In this document: positions 1 to 10,235 of the stretch, one piece after another
Position numbering within the stretch: position 1 is the first letter of the stretch
Layout of the letters: every line of letters starts with the position of its first letter
Origin: Amyelois transitella
Taxonomy: Eukaryota; Arthropoda; Insecta; Lepidoptera; Pyralidae
DNA length: 64,000 nucleotides
Direction of reading: 5' to 3'
Assembly (NCBI RefSeq): GCF_032362555.1
Contig: NC_083531.1
Coordinates: 372,001-436,000 of the forward strand
The notes under the pieces: generated by a model
Database searches by the model: none
What the model saw: only the letters and a program-made list of their open reading frames with translations
What the model was told of the DNA's origin: nothing
Translations under genes and position numbers: made by a program

Positions 1-329
1 GCCATTCATCAATGAGAACGCCTATTTATGACGTAAAGGTACCAAAAAGTCGTATATACAGATCGAAAGAGATTTTTTTTTATTATACTGGTAAAAAATG
101 TGAAAATCCTGATGTCAGATAACGGCATTTTAGTTATACCACGGCAGCGTTTCGCTCTGTCAACCATGAAAAAATGTATTAGTCGTAGTTTTTCGGCTGC
201 CACAGTAAATATATCCGCGACGAGCCGCGAGAGCCGGCCGACGTTGTTTATGCCCGCGTTCTCCGTTTGAGTCTGACCACCGGCGTATGGCAGTGGTGTA
301 TTGTAACATTCCATCCATGGGAATGCTAA

Positions 330-583
330 TACATACATATGGTCACGTCTATATCCATTGCGGGGTAGACAGAGCCAACAGTCTTGAAAAGACTGAATGG
401 CCACGTTCAGCTATTTGGCTTAATGATAGAATTGAGATTCAAATAGTGACAGGTTGCTAGCCCATCGCCTAAAAAAAATCCCAAGTTTGTAAGCCTATCC
501 CTTAGTCGCCTTTTACGACATACATAGGAGAGAAATGAAGTGGTCCTATTCTTTTTTGTATTGGTGCCGGGAACCACACGGCA
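330..583 (-). repeat. SINE-A copy, near full length
   Basis: Copy of the dominant short retroposon of the window (named SINE-A here). In its own 5'-3' sense it starts with GTGCCGTGTGGTTCCCGGCACC-like sequence, carries a central block with GGCGATGGGCTAGCAACC, and ends in TCTGTCTACCCC...GACGTGAC plus an (ATGT)n tail. Here it lies on the minus strand, so the ACATAC tail is on the left. The family shows 7-14 bp target duplications in several copies, which is the mark of a retroposon rather than a MITE. Confidence 0.8.
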
Positions 584-599
584 AAACGGAATGCCAATA

Positions 600-749
600 A
601 ACTTGGTATTCTTCTTTTAGGTGATAAGTTAGCTACCTGTCACTATTTGAATCATACAGCTTAATGTAGTAATAGCCTTTTGCACTGATAAGACTGTTAG
701 CACTGTCTACCCCGTAAGGGATCAAGACGTAATTATATGTATGTTTGTT
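600..749 (+). repeat. SINE-A 3' fragment
   Basis: Diverged 3' half of the SINE-A family, from the CTTCTTTTAGG block to the ATGTATGTTTGT tail. It sits just left of the BEL/Pao insertion and has the opposite orientation to the copy at 330-583. Confidence 0.6.
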
Positions 750-829
750 AAATGATTGGAATAGGACCGACCGAGCGAAGCGAATGAGGTTTATCAATCA
801 TCTTAGAGCAAAAACACATTTTTTATATG

Positions 830-1055
830 TGTACAATCCAATACTTAGCTTTGAGACGCTAGTCCCTCTGGTGTCGAAATAAAACAACCAGTGATATTGG
901 ATCGAAAGAATATATTGCATGAAAAATCACTTGAGTATAGTAAATAATTAAAGAGAAACCATAGCGCAATCTAAATAAAAATAATAACGAACAACGCCAT
1001 CTAATGACAGGTTGATGAGCTAAACTTCTAAGGAACAATTTTTAAAACTTATACA
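830..1055 (-). repeat. 3' LTR of BEL/Pao element
   Basis: 226-bp partner LTR. It is flanked on the left by the target duplication ATATG and on the right, inside the element, by the purine tract at 1056-1066. Confidence 0.92.
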
Positions 1056-1201
1056 TTCCGCCCACCAAGGACAATATTTGTCCTTTTTACTCAACGCCGC
1101 CCACCATGACATAACATTTCAATTGTATGGTGAATGATTTGATTAATTTATAAACTATACGAATAATCTATTTAAAACATTAAACAAGTTTGTTCAATTA
1201 G

Positions 1202-1833
1202 TTAGCCACACTTTTCACCAATAGGTAGTATGCACAATTTGGAAGTTGGTCGTTTAATTTGCGAATATTGCGTTTTAACTGTTACGACTCGAGTAATTCT
1301 ATCGTCGCCTGGATGTTTAGCAACCACACTTGTTAACAGCCATCGATATGGAGGTAAGTCATCTTCTTTCCACGATTCGTTCCACGCTCTTATTTTAGTT
1401 TTGGAAATACCTAACATCTCTGCCACTTCTACTAAAAGCCGAGTAACAAGTACAGCACCACACAGCTCTAGCCTTGGTATGGAGACTTGTTTAATTGGTG
1501 CCACTTTAGTTTTGGCAGTGACGAGTGTGACGCATATATGGTCATTACTATCGATCAAACGAATATAAACTGCTGCTGCTACAGTGTAACGGAAGACATC
1601 CATAGAACGAATCCAAGTAAGTCCTAACAATTTTACTACTTCATCTAATCTTAAGTATAATTCTTCTTTAACTTCTTCCTTGATTCTGCTTAATAACTCT
1701 TTGCTATTACTCATCCATTTCTGCAACTGAAAACCTCCACGTTTTAACAGTTCATTCATTGCCTTGTATATAATAATTCCTTCTTCTACAGAGTCACAAG
1801 ACGTCAACAAATCATCCATGTAGAAGTATTTTT
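1202..1833 (-). pseudogene. BEL/Pao pol remnant after frameshift and deletions
   Basis: Continuation of pol in the shifted frame. It begins at the reverse-transcriptase motif MDDLLTSC and reads into LGLTW..DVFRYTV. It then jumps directly to a segment containing AKTKVAP and SIPRLELCGA, which belongs to the start of RNase H, and jumps again near 1375-1385 to LPPYRW..RVVTVKT..KRP, which is the DUF5641-like end of pol. Compared with the usual order RT, peptidase A17 region, RNase H, integrase, DUF5641, two in-frame deletions have removed the A17 region, most of RNase H and the whole integrase core. The stop is near the 3' LTR. I infer deletion rather than assembly error because both junctions keep the frame. 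Confidence 0.8.
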
Positions 1834-4476
1834 TACAATTTCAGCTACTATAGGAAAATTCTTCCCTTCATCAATTGAAACCAGTTGCAATGTCTTCACC
1901 GCTAGATATGGGGCAGCGGCAGTTCCAAAGGTAAGTCTCTTTAATCTATAATCTTGTATCTCATTACTTGAACTGTCTAACCAAACCAGACGTTGGGAAT
2001 CAGCATCTTGTTCCGTTACCTTAACCTGGCGATACATTTTTACGATATCCGCAGCTAAACATATTTTAGATACTCTCCATCGCATGTCGTATAATAAAAG
2101 TCGTAAATCTGATTGAATTGTTGGACCAATCATTAAAGAATCGTTCAAAGACACTCCATTTTGATTTTTTGCAGAAGCATCAAATACAACACGAACTTGC
2201 GTTGTCTTTCTATCATTTTTTACAACTGCGTGATGAGGTAAGTAACAATTTGTTTTATTATCTATTTCCTCCTTAGGTACTATTTCCATGTGATCTAATT
2301 GTGAATATTCTTGAATAACTTCTGTATATTTTTGTTTCATACTTTCATCTCTTTTTAATTTTATTAGTAATCTTCTTAAAGCTATATCCCTTGAGTTTCC
2401 TTCGGCACATTTAGGTTGTTCGTCTTCAAAAGGAAGTTTGACTACATATCTTCCCGTATCATCGCGGTAAGTAGTTTCCTTATAAAAATTTTCACATAAC
2501 AATTCTTCTGTTGATAATATTTTTTTTGTGGGTTTAGGATCAGTTCCTATTTCCCAAAACTTTTTGAGAAGATCATTATCATTAGCACACACATGCATTG
2601 TCACCACATTTCTGCTTTTCAATGGTAAGTTATTAACTGTACCTGAAAGAATCCATCCTAAAGATGTAGCTTGAGCTACTAGAGTCCCAGATGGTCCCCT
2701 TTTTACTCCGGTCTCAATAATTTGCCCATAAACGTCTGCTCCTAATAATACATCTATTTTATTCGGTATGTTATAATGAGGATCTGCTAACTGTATTTGG
2801 TTTGAGCCTACCCAATCCACCGGAAGAATTCTTTTGCTTGGAAGAAATGTGGTAATATTCTTCAGTACATAAGCTTGCACTTTAATAATAACATTTGGCT
2901 TAATCCTTGAATGAATTTTAAATTCGACCATGTACTTTGCAGTCACGTTTTTGTTACCTTCTAGACCTGAAATTATACCCTTCACAGCAATCTTTTTAAC
3001 TCCTAGATTCTGTGCTGTTGCTTCGGTGACAAATGATGCCTGAGATCCTTGATCTAAAAGTGCTCTGATTGTAAACCGACTATTACTAGTTGTTTCTGCA
3101 TCCACGAGCGCTGTCGCAAGTAAAATATGGTTATGGACTGAGACATGATCAGATGAATGACATGAAATAATTGGATCGTTTTCTGTAGCATTATTTGATT
3201 CATCTACCTCCTGTGTCTCAACATCTTCACAATTTACAAATGTTGCTGCGTTTTCCGTTTCAGACCCACCAGAACCTGGACCCTCTGAGCTACCAGATGG
3301 ATGTAATAAAGAATGATGTTTTCTTTTACATATTCTACAAGTGACAGGACTCCGGCATGCCTTGACAGTGTGATTGCTACCCAAACAATTATAGCACAGA
3401 CGATTATTGGCAACGAAATTATGGCGACTATTATAATTCATCTGTGCAAATTTCTTGCTAAAACATATTTTGTGATTCTCAGAACACAACTCACAAATCA
3501 CATTCACAACATGCATTGTTTTCATTTTATTTGCTTCATTGGGATTTGAGTGTCTCTGCTTTGGTTCAATACATTCAAGAGCTAGAAATCTACTTTGCAA
3601 AAACCTTGTAAATTGCTTATAAGTAGGAAGTTCATTAGACTCATCAGCAGATACACTTAACTCCCACTGCTTACGGGTTTCAACATCAAGTTTATAATTA
3701 ACAATATGTATTATTATGATATCCCATGAACTCACATCTATGTCAAGATTTTTTAAACCATTAATACAATCAGTAGTTGTGCTCAACAAATCCTTTAAAG
3801 CTGATGCAGATTCAACATTACTACCTTTCTGACTAAATAACCTTTTTAGTATACAATTAGCAATATACTTTTTGTTGTTAAATCTATTTTCTAATTGCTG
3901 CCAACATTGCATATAGTTAGCCGCCGTAACCGGTATTTGCCTTATAAGAAGCTCCGCTTCACCAGTCAAGTGTCCCTTCAAGTAATGCATCTTTTGGACG
4001 TCATCAAGATTGTTATTGGAATGAATTAAAGACACGTATAAATCACGAAAAGACATCCAGTCATTATAATTACCCGAAAACGTGGGGATGGTAATTTTTG
4101 GCAACTTGACTGAAGAAGAAGAAGCATGACCTGAAGAACATGAGGAGGTTGAACCTTTTTCATTTTTAGAGGCCTTAATTTCATTAAGTGAATTTAAATA
4201 CCGTTTAAGTAAACATTTGTACTCAATATATATTTCTTCCGTACTATCATAAATATTTTCTTGACCGTAAACACTGTTCTGAATATCTTCCCACTTAAAA
4301 CCCTTAATCAATTGTTGATGGGTGTTCATAAATTCAACCCATAGTTGTTCAATGTTATCAAGTCTAGTTTCTAAATATGGTTCAATTATTCGTTCTTTTG
4401 GCGATTTCTTAAAGTTAATATAAGCTTTGTTAATTCTAGTAAATATATCTCTTTGATAGTTAATTAAACCATCCAT
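1804..4476 (-). CDS. BEL/Pao Gag-protease-partial reverse transcriptase
   Basis: Open frame of 890 codons on the minus strand starting MDGLINYQRD. Residues about 130-290 resemble the DUF1759 Gag region. Residues about 358-390 hold two Cys/His knuckles (CYNCLGSNH and CRICKRKHH). Residues about 468-480 carry an aspartic-protease core (ALLDQGSQASF, the DUF1758 class). Reverse-transcriptase sequence begins near residue 750 with RVVFDASAK and continues to LTFGTAAAPYLA. The frame then breaks in an A-run near 1833-1838, where one base appears to be missing, so the YMDD-type catalytic motif falls in another frame and this ORF ends 13 residues later. Gag and protease look intact; a full polymerase cannot be made from this copy. 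The long intact frame is consistent with the low LTR divergence. Confidence 0.88.
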   Translation of the reverse strand: MDGLINYQRDIFTRINKAYINFKKSPKERIIEPYLETRLDNIEQLWVEFMNTHQQLIKGFKWEDIQNSVYGQENIYDSTEEIYIEYKCLLKRYLNSLNEIKASKNEKGSTSSCSSGHASSSSVKLPKITIPTFSGNYNDWMSFRDLYVSLIHSNNNLDDVQKMHYLKGHLTGEAELLIRQIPVTAANYMQCWQQLENRFNNKKYIANCILKRLFSQKGSNVESASALKDLLSTTTDCINGLKNLDIDVSSWDIIIIHIVNYKLDVETRKQWELSVSADESNELPTYKQFTRFLQSRFLALECIEPKQRHSNPNEANKMKTMHVVNVICELCSENHKICFSKKFAQMNYNSRHNFVANNRLCYNCLGSNHTVKACRSPVTCRICKRKHHSLLHPSGSSEGPGSGGSETENAATFVNCEDVETQEVDESNNATENDPIISCHSSDHVSVHNHILLATALVDAETTSNSRFTIRALLDQGSQASFVTEATAQNLGVKKIAVKGIISGLEGNKNVTAKYMVEFKIHSRIKPNVIIKVQAYVLKNITTFLPSKRILPVDWVGSNQIQLADPHYNIPNKIDVLLGADVYGQIIETGVKRGPSGTLVAQATSLGWILSGTVNNLPLKSRNVVTMHVCANDNDLLKKFWEIGTDPKPTKKILSTEELLCENFYKETTYRDDTGRYVVKLPFEDEQPKCAEGNSRDIALRRLLIKLKRDESMKQKYTEVIQEYSQLDHMEIVPKEEIDNKTNCYLPHHAVVKNDRKTTQVRVVFDASAKNQNGVSLNDSLMIGPTIQSDLRLLLYDMRWRVSKICLAADIVKMYRQVKVTEQDADSQRLVWLDSSSNEIQDYRLKRLTFGTAAAPYLAVKTLQLVSIDEGKNFPIVAEIVKNTSTWMIC

Positions 4477-5032
4477 CTTTCTGATCTATAGGTACAAATT
4501 TAACTCATTAAAAATATTTAAAATTTTTACAAGTGTTTGAGTTCTAACGAACTTTTTAAAATTTGGGCATAGGTTCCTCGTCTCAACCTTTTTCAACAAA
4601 TTATTCTAAGTGTAAGATATGCTAAATTATTCTAAGTTAATATTATTAAGGAAAATTACAAGTTAATAGAGTCCATATAATAAAGTTCAAATTAGCTTGA
4701 ATATCAAGCAATTTTCCAAGTTTCTTTTTCCTTAAACATAAGATTTAAATTTGCTTGAATAATAGTATGAATAAATGTACTCACAGTAAACCGCGGATTC
4801 ACTCACACCGCTTTACACAACACTTGAAGACACATATGACAGGTATTCCACCTGCACACTCCTTGCCTGCACTCCTGACGTCACTGGATTCTCGTTTCAG
4901 TTCCGTCTTCAGGTCTGCTATCTCACTCACTCCTTGAGGATCAGCAGCACCCTGATGAATACCCGAGCAGCGATCCACTGCCCCTACTGGGCTTTTTCTT
5001 CACCGGCTTGGTATCCACTGAAGATCACTTCA

Positions 5033-5049
5033 TCCGGCTCGAAGGACCA
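5033..5049 (-). other. tRNA primer-binding site (tRNA-Tyr type)
   Basis: Reading away from the 5' LTR on the minus strand there are two spacer bases and then TGGTCCTTCGAGCCGGA. This is the complement of a tRNA 3' end TCCGGCTCGAAGGACCA, which I recognise as the tRNA-Tyr acceptor end of insects. The match is from memory and was not checked against a tRNA set. Confidence 0.75.
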
Positions 5050-5051
5050 AA

Positions 5052-5277
5052 TGTACAATCCAATACTTAGCTTTGAGACGCTAGTCCCTCTGGTGTCGAA
5101 ATAAAACAACCAGTGATATTGGATCGAGAGAATATATTGCATGAAAAATCACTTGAGTATAGTAAATAATTAAAGAGAAACCATAGCGCAATCTAAATAA
5201 AAATAATAACGAACAACGCCATCTAATGACAGGTTGATGAGCTAAACTTCTAAGGAACAATTTTTAAAACTTATACA
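5052..5277 (-). repeat. 5' LTR of BEL/Pao element
   Basis: 226-bp LTR at the upstream (gag) end of the minus-strand element. It matches 830-1055 at 225 of 226 positions by eye and should carry the promoter and transcription start of the element. Confidence 0.92.
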
Positions 5278-6333
5278 ATATGTATGTTTGTATCGCGATA
5301 ACTTTTGAAACGTCTGATTTTGATGAAATTCAAATCATCAATAGAACTTTTTGATTCGTTAGTCATGAAAAAAATTCGTTAAAAATTGTAAGTGTTCAAA
5401 CACCTAGTTAGGATAGTGTTTGAGATTCAGAGGGGAGCGTCATCGCTATGATAGCGCGCCTCTTGCGTTTATATTGCGTATTCCACTCTGACGCGCCGCC
5501 GTCAGGCCGCACTAGGGTTATTTACGATTACATATGAAACAAAATCTTCACGATTCTTTGAAGGACTTTTATTTATTACGGTTGAGAATGTGAGTTTGAT
5601 AGTAAGGAATGATTTTTATTATGAAGTAACTGTTGCCTGCGAGTCCGTCCGCCGTAACAACACAACAGCCGGCCCACTTGTATTGCCCTTTTATATATCT
5701 TTTGTATCATTTTTAAGCATTTTGCTACACTTATGTGAAAACATGTAAATGGTCTAAAGTAACTAAATGAGATTTTGTACAAGATATATGACTGTATGTT
5801 TTCCAAAAAAAAATATTAAATATAAAATTAGAAGGATATTTTTTTGTACTACAATTTTTAAATTAAGACCAAGTTTAAAACGTATCTGAGAAAAATGCAT
5901 TCAAATCGGAGCTGTAGTTTTAGCGCGATGCGAGCATAAACATAAAGACAGACAGTAGTGCTAAAATCAAATTTTTGTATTATACAGGACCCCCACCTTG
6001 TTTTATATATGTATGGGTGTGCATTTGTGAGGAGTTTAAGCGCGTGTGAACTCAATATGCCTGATGGTAAGCAAGACGCGGTCTAAGGTGTTCTTTTTGC
6101 ATTTTCACGGGAACAAAGTCGCGAGTAAAACATAATTTCGCTATCTTTTCTCAGAAACAAAGAGGACCATATTGGTACACCGTCGAGTGAGACATGAAAA
6201 ACCTTTTAGACAAAGACTCGCGAATTATGAGGGGCCGCGGCGGTCACCGGCACTAATGTATAGGATTTGCTTTCATTCTTTCCCATTTATTATATTTTTG
6301 GGGCTCAAACCGCATCGTTTTGTTCTTCGCTGA
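5278..6333. other. intergenic stretch without gene
   Basis: AT-rich sequence to the right of the BEL element. The first part (ATGTTTGTATCGCG... with a GATGAAATTC block) resembles the older repeat that the BEL element entered. No splice-linked exons or long plausible ORF was seen on either strand. Confidence 0.5.
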
Positions 6334-6456
6334 CTTAACATACATACATATATACAGCCACGTCTATATCCCTTACGGGGTAGACAGAGACAAAAATCAT
6401 GAAAATACTGAAATCAGTTCAATTGTATGGCTTTATGATGGAATTGAGATTTAATC
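6334..6456 (-). repeat. SINE-A 3' fragment
   Basis: Minus-strand SINE-A tail: ACATACATACATATA, then CACGTCTATATCCCTTACGG and the GTAGACAGAG block. Only the 3' third is recognisable. Confidence 0.6.
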
Positions 6457-6527
6457 AGACAAATGGATATAATTTTAAAAAAGTCAACTTTAGATTTGAA
6501 TTTAGATTTTTAGACCAATGCTATAAA

Positions 6528-6846
6528 CATACATACATACATAAAATCGCGCCTTTTTTCCGGAAGGATAGGTAGAGTTTACATCTTTCCACTTCCCACG
6601 ATCTCTGCATACTTCCTTCGCTTCATCCACATTCATCTCTTCATGCAAGATCGGCGGTTTCGGGTACTCTTGACCTGACCCTTTGCCTGGACGTCCTTAA
6701 TTTGATCAAGATACGTTCGTCTAGGTCTTCCCGCTCCGACCTTTCCCTCCACACTCTCCTTGTATATCTGCTTAGTCAACCTGCTTTCATTCATCCTCTC
6801 CACATGACCGAACCATCTTAACATACCCTTTTCTATTCCTGTAACT
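6528..6846 (-). mobile_element. LINE 3'-end fragment (ORF2 C-terminus with (ATGT)n tail)
   Basis: 5'-truncated non-LTR retrotransposon copy. On the minus strand it encodes MLRWFGHVERMNESRL, then GRPRRTYLDQIKDV and [10 protein letters not shown]. This is the known C-terminal tail of endonuclease/reverse-transcriptase polyproteins of RTE/CR1-like LINEs; the clade is not certain. After the ORF end comes CGGAAGG...GCGCGAT and the ACATACATACATACAT tail. A small indel shifts the frame near the end compared with the copy at 11551. Confidence 0.75.
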
Positions 6847-6880
6847 ACATCAAAAATCAAAAAACTACGATATGATTTTA

Positions 6881-7131
6881 GTGCAGTGTGGTTCTCGGCA
6901 CCAATACAAAAAAGAACCACTCCATCTATTTCCCATGGATGTCGTAAAAGGCGACTAAGGGATAGGCTTACAAACTTGGGATTCTTTTTTAGGCGATGGG
7001 CTAGCAACCTGTCACTATTTGAATCTCAATTCTATCATTAAGCCAAATAGCTGAACGTGGCCATTCAGTCTTTTCAAGGCTGTTGGCTCTGTCTAACCCG
7101 TAAGGGATATAGATGTGACAATATGTATGTA
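6881..7131 (+). repeat. SINE-A copy, full length
   Basis: Begins GTGCAGTGTGGTTCTCGGCACC, contains GGCGACTAAGGGATAGG and GGCGATGGGCTAGCAACC, and ends GGGATATAGATGTGAC with ATGTATGTAT. It sits directly after the LINE fragment on its left. Its tail is itself interrupted by the tRNA-headed SINE at 7135-7370. Confidence 0.8.
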
Positions 7132-7134
7132 TAA

Positions 7135-7370
7135 ATATAAATATATACGGGACAAATTACACGGATTGAGTTAGCCTCGAAGTAAGTTCGAGACTTGTGT
7201 TACGAGATACTAACTCAACGATACTATATTTTATAATAAATACTTATATAGATAAACATCCAAGACCCAGGACAATCAGAAAAAGTTATTTTCTAATCCT
7301 GCCCTGGCCCGGTTTCGAACTCGGGACCTCCGGTGTCACAGACAGCGTACTACCGCTGCGCCACAGAGGC
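7135..7370 (-). repeat. tRNA-headed SINE (SINE-B), full length
   Basis: Minus-strand SINE. Its head reads GCCTCTGTGGCGCAGCGGTA, containing an A-box-like TGGCGCAGCGGT, then a B-box-like GAGTTCGAAACC about 45 bases later, so it is tRNA-derived and presumably RNA polymerase III transcribed. The body ends in a GTCCCGTATATAT block and a T/A-rich tail. It is inserted in the ATGT tail of the SINE-A copy on its left: ATGTATGTAT precedes it and TATGTATGTATG follows it. Confidence 0.75.
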
Positions 7371-7679
7371 TGTTATGTATGTATGATTTTAGTAAAATTA
7401 TCTTTTAGTTTCGCCATAGTTGCGATGCGCTGATGGCGTCAAGGCCGGCGCGCGTCATCAATCTTGTGAGGCTTCATATTGCGACGCGCGCCGCGCTGTA
7501 TGGCTCACTCGGCTTTGATACTGACATGCAAAAAGGAATTTCGTGATTTACTGTTTCGCTTGACTGATGGAGATATGCATATAAGGAATAATATTTTATT
7601 TCTAAAATAGGAAAGGGATTGACTGATATATTAAAGCACAAACCTGAGAAAAATGTACATCAAATATTATATCATACAT

Positions 7680-7831
7680 ACATACATACATACATATCAT
7701 CACGTCTATATCCCTTGCGGGGTAGACAGAGCCAACAGTCTTGAAAAGACTGAATGGCCACGTTCAGCTATTTGGCTTAACGATAGAATTGAGATTCAAC
7801 CAGTGACAGGTTGCTAGCCCATCGCCTCATA
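7680..7831 (-). repeat. SINE-A 3' half
   Basis: Minus-strand copy with a long ACATACATACATACATAC tail followed by the GCGGGGTAGACAGAGCC, GACTGAATGGCCACGTTCAGC and GACAGGTTGCTAGCCCATCGCC blocks. It stops abruptly after the last block, so it is probably 5'-truncated. Confidence 0.7.
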
Positions 7832-7979
7832 AAGATTTTCATTACCTTTTTTTTAAAATCAATATTGTATTAGACTTTTGTCTTCCATCTCATGTTATGT
7901 TTTATTCAAAAGTGCCGTAAACCAGACGGCGTCATATCTTTACATACATGTCGTACAAGGTGAGCAAGGAAAATAATAA

Positions 7980-8155
7980 TAAACTTGGGATTCTTCTTCT
8001 AGACGATTGTCTAGCAACCTGACACTAGTTGAATCTCAATTCCATCATCAACCTATACAGCTGAACGTGGCCTTTCAGTCTTTTCAAGACTGTTGACTCT
8101 GTATAACTCGTAAGGAATAAAGACGTGATTACACGTGTGTATGTAATAAAATTCA
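7980..8155 (+). repeat. SINE-A 3' half, diverged
   Basis: Plus-strand fragment from CTTGGGATTCTTCTTCTAG to GACGTGATTACACGTGTG with the usual central blocks. It is more diverged than most copies. Confidence 0.6.
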
Positions 8156-8540
8156 TCTGGTCATCAGTATTAGAACTTGGAACCTCGGGACCCTGCGGTG
8201 ACTGGCACATTCGTACATTCCCTCTGAATGTGTTTACATTAGCGTCCTGACAATAGCCCGATACAACCTTCACTACAATGGCGATCAATCATAATATACT
8301 ACTAGCATTTACACGCAGCTTCGCTCGCGAGAATTTAGCGCCACCTCTACGCACGAATTTAGAAAAAACAAATACAAACACTACAAATGAATACAGGTTT
8401 TTCGCAAATCTTAACTATATTCATATGAAATTCCGTCAATATTGATCCAGAGGAGTCAACTTTTTATCTTTTACGGGGTAGAGAGAGAAAATAACGGGAC
8501 TCCTTAAAAAAAGACTAAAGGATCAGATACTTTAGTTATT

Positions 8541-8828
8541 CGTAGCGCACGGCGTAGTACTCGTAGATACTCTACAATATTTCGTAGCGCACGGCGTAGC
8601 GCTCGTAGATAGTCTACAATATTTCGTAGCGCACGGCGTGGCACTCGTAGATGCTCTACAATATTTCGTAGCGCACGGCGTAGCACTCGTAGATACTCTA
8701 CAATATTTCGTAGCGCACGGCGTAGCACTCGTAGATACTCTACAATATTTCGTAGCTCACGGCGTAGCACTCGTAGATACTCTACAATATTTCGTAGCGC
8801 ACGTCGTAGTTCTCGTAGATACTCTACT
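8541..8828. repeat. 42-bp minisatellite, about 7 copies
   Basis: Tandem array with a 42-bp unit that starts CGTAGCGCACGGCGTAGCAC and ends CTACAATATTT. Seven near-identical units differ by single bases. Because 42 is a multiple of three, both strands stay open across the array and give repetitive artificial ORFs. No start context, splice site or neighbouring exon supports a real protein. Confidence 0.9.
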
Positions 8829-8835
8829 GATATAA

Positions 8836-10127
8836 TGAAGAAAATAAGAGTATAATATTTTTGTTTCTAATAATTTAATTCTAAAACTACTGGACCGATA
8901 TTGATTATTGCGACGGAGGCAAACAAAGTCAAATTAGGAGCAGGATAAGCTTAACTTTTTTTTGGAAAATACCAACACGAGCGATGATTGAAACATTAAT
9001 AATATTTTTTAGTACTTGCTATTAGACATAAGTTTTCCCAAAAGCACAAAATATTTTCACGCCAAAATTAGTAAGTTGAATGTGGAAAATATAGAATGTG
9101 TCACCCGATTGCTCCCTACATATAATGATTGCGAGCAAATATGCCTTGACTCAGCCTTTACAAATGGCGCCAAAATGTCTCTGAACAAAAACACAAAACA
9201 TACAAAATTATAATCCAAAATCGACCTATGTCTTTCAAATAAAGATCAATACACAACGTATTCATCACGTAAAAGTATTCATTATTAAAACGTCTGTTAA
9301 AGATCCTTTATATACCAATTAACAATCTATTTTAGTTCTTACGCTTTTGGATTAGGAATTAGAATCCTTTGCGTTCGCAATTACTCTTGACATTTTCTTC
9401 GTCATTGTTTTATATCCTTAGATTATACGCAAAAAGTGACTTAAATACTCATAGATAAAATTCAAAATTATATTGGATAAAATTACCTAAAATAATAAAC
9501 GATATTACGTAATATTCTCAAAAGATATTTTGAGTTTAATACCAGAAGAATAAAGCTTAAAATGAAATGTTTACAAGAGGCATTCAAAAACAATGTAAGA
9601 GCCGTAAAAAAATCAATTTTGAACTTAGAACATAAATAATGAAGTGAAAATATTATTTATTTGAAAATGGAACGTAACTACCTACATATTAGAACTTATC
9701 AACACTTTGAAAAAAAAATTGGAGCTAAAAAAACAAGTTTTTGCCAGCTACTTATCATACTGTGCAGATTGTAAAACTCAATCAAGGGAACGGCAATTAA
9801 AGGATGGGCTAGCAACCTGTCAGTATCATCATAACTTGACTTTATTTTCGAGATTGTTGGCTCTTTATATTTTAAGGAATCTGTGCCGCTAAAATATAAT
9901 TATAAACTAATACAATAAAGTAAGAAATGTATGCGTCGTGACTTTATATAGGCACCAACTTATTAGCGGACGCGCGCGGCGGGCTCCAGAGATTGCTGTA
10001 GGTACGTTAGATACCAACCCACTAGTCGCCTAGGAACGACGTATTGTTAATTAAATATTCAATTATTTCTAGCTTTTTAGTTTTTTTTAGTCGGGTTTAA
10101 TTTTTTATTAATAATTAAAAATTTATT
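8836..10127. other. AT-rich stretch without gene
   Basis: No supported gene. A faint SINE-A remnant is present near 9800-9850 (GGGCTAGCAACCTGTCAGTATC). The rest is low-complexity AT-rich sequence. Confidence 0.5.
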
Positions 10128-10235
10128 AATATGGATGAATTGAAAAAAGTATGCAGGGATCGTTGCAAGTGAATAGATGTAGACCCGTCCGGGAAAAAGG
10201 CGTGTTTTTTTGTATGCATGTAGGTTTCTTATGTC
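10128..10235 (+). repeat. LINE 3' terminal fragment
   Basis: Short copy of the ATGT-tailed LINE end: ATGCAGGGATCG, GCAAGTG, then CGTCCGGGAAAAAGGCGTG. It matches the last 90 bases of the copy at 11551-11862, with a degenerate tail. Confidence 0.55.

Larger units (their letters stand above)
830..5277 (-). mobile_element. BEL/Pao LTR retrotransposon, internally deleted, young
   Basis: Complete LTR-to-LTR element on the minus strand, 4,448 bp. Seen directly: two 226-bp LTRs (830-1055 and 5052-5277) beginning TGTACAATCC and ending TTATACA on the plus strand, differing at one position (GATCGAAAG against GATCGAGAG); 5-bp target duplication ATATG at 825-829 and 5278-5282; primer-binding site next to the 5' LTR; a purine-rich tract GGTGGGCGGAA next to the 3' LTR (1056-1066). 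The inside encodes a Gag with DUF1759-like and zinc-knuckle regions, an aspartic protease, and part of a reverse transcriptase. RNase H is partly missing and the integrase core is absent. A 5-bp duplication and this domain order are typical of BEL/Pao. The near-identical LTRs suggest a recent insertion, so this defective copy was probably mobilised by an intact relative. Confidence 0.93.

Noticed and set aside
9..404. 131-codon minus-strand ORF
   Set aside because: It runs through a SINE-A copy and lacks any recognisable motif.
8504..8835. Overlapping 65-88 residue ORFs on both strands
   Set aside because: They are produced by the 42-bp tandem array, whose unit length is a multiple of three; there is no codon bias, splice site or homology.
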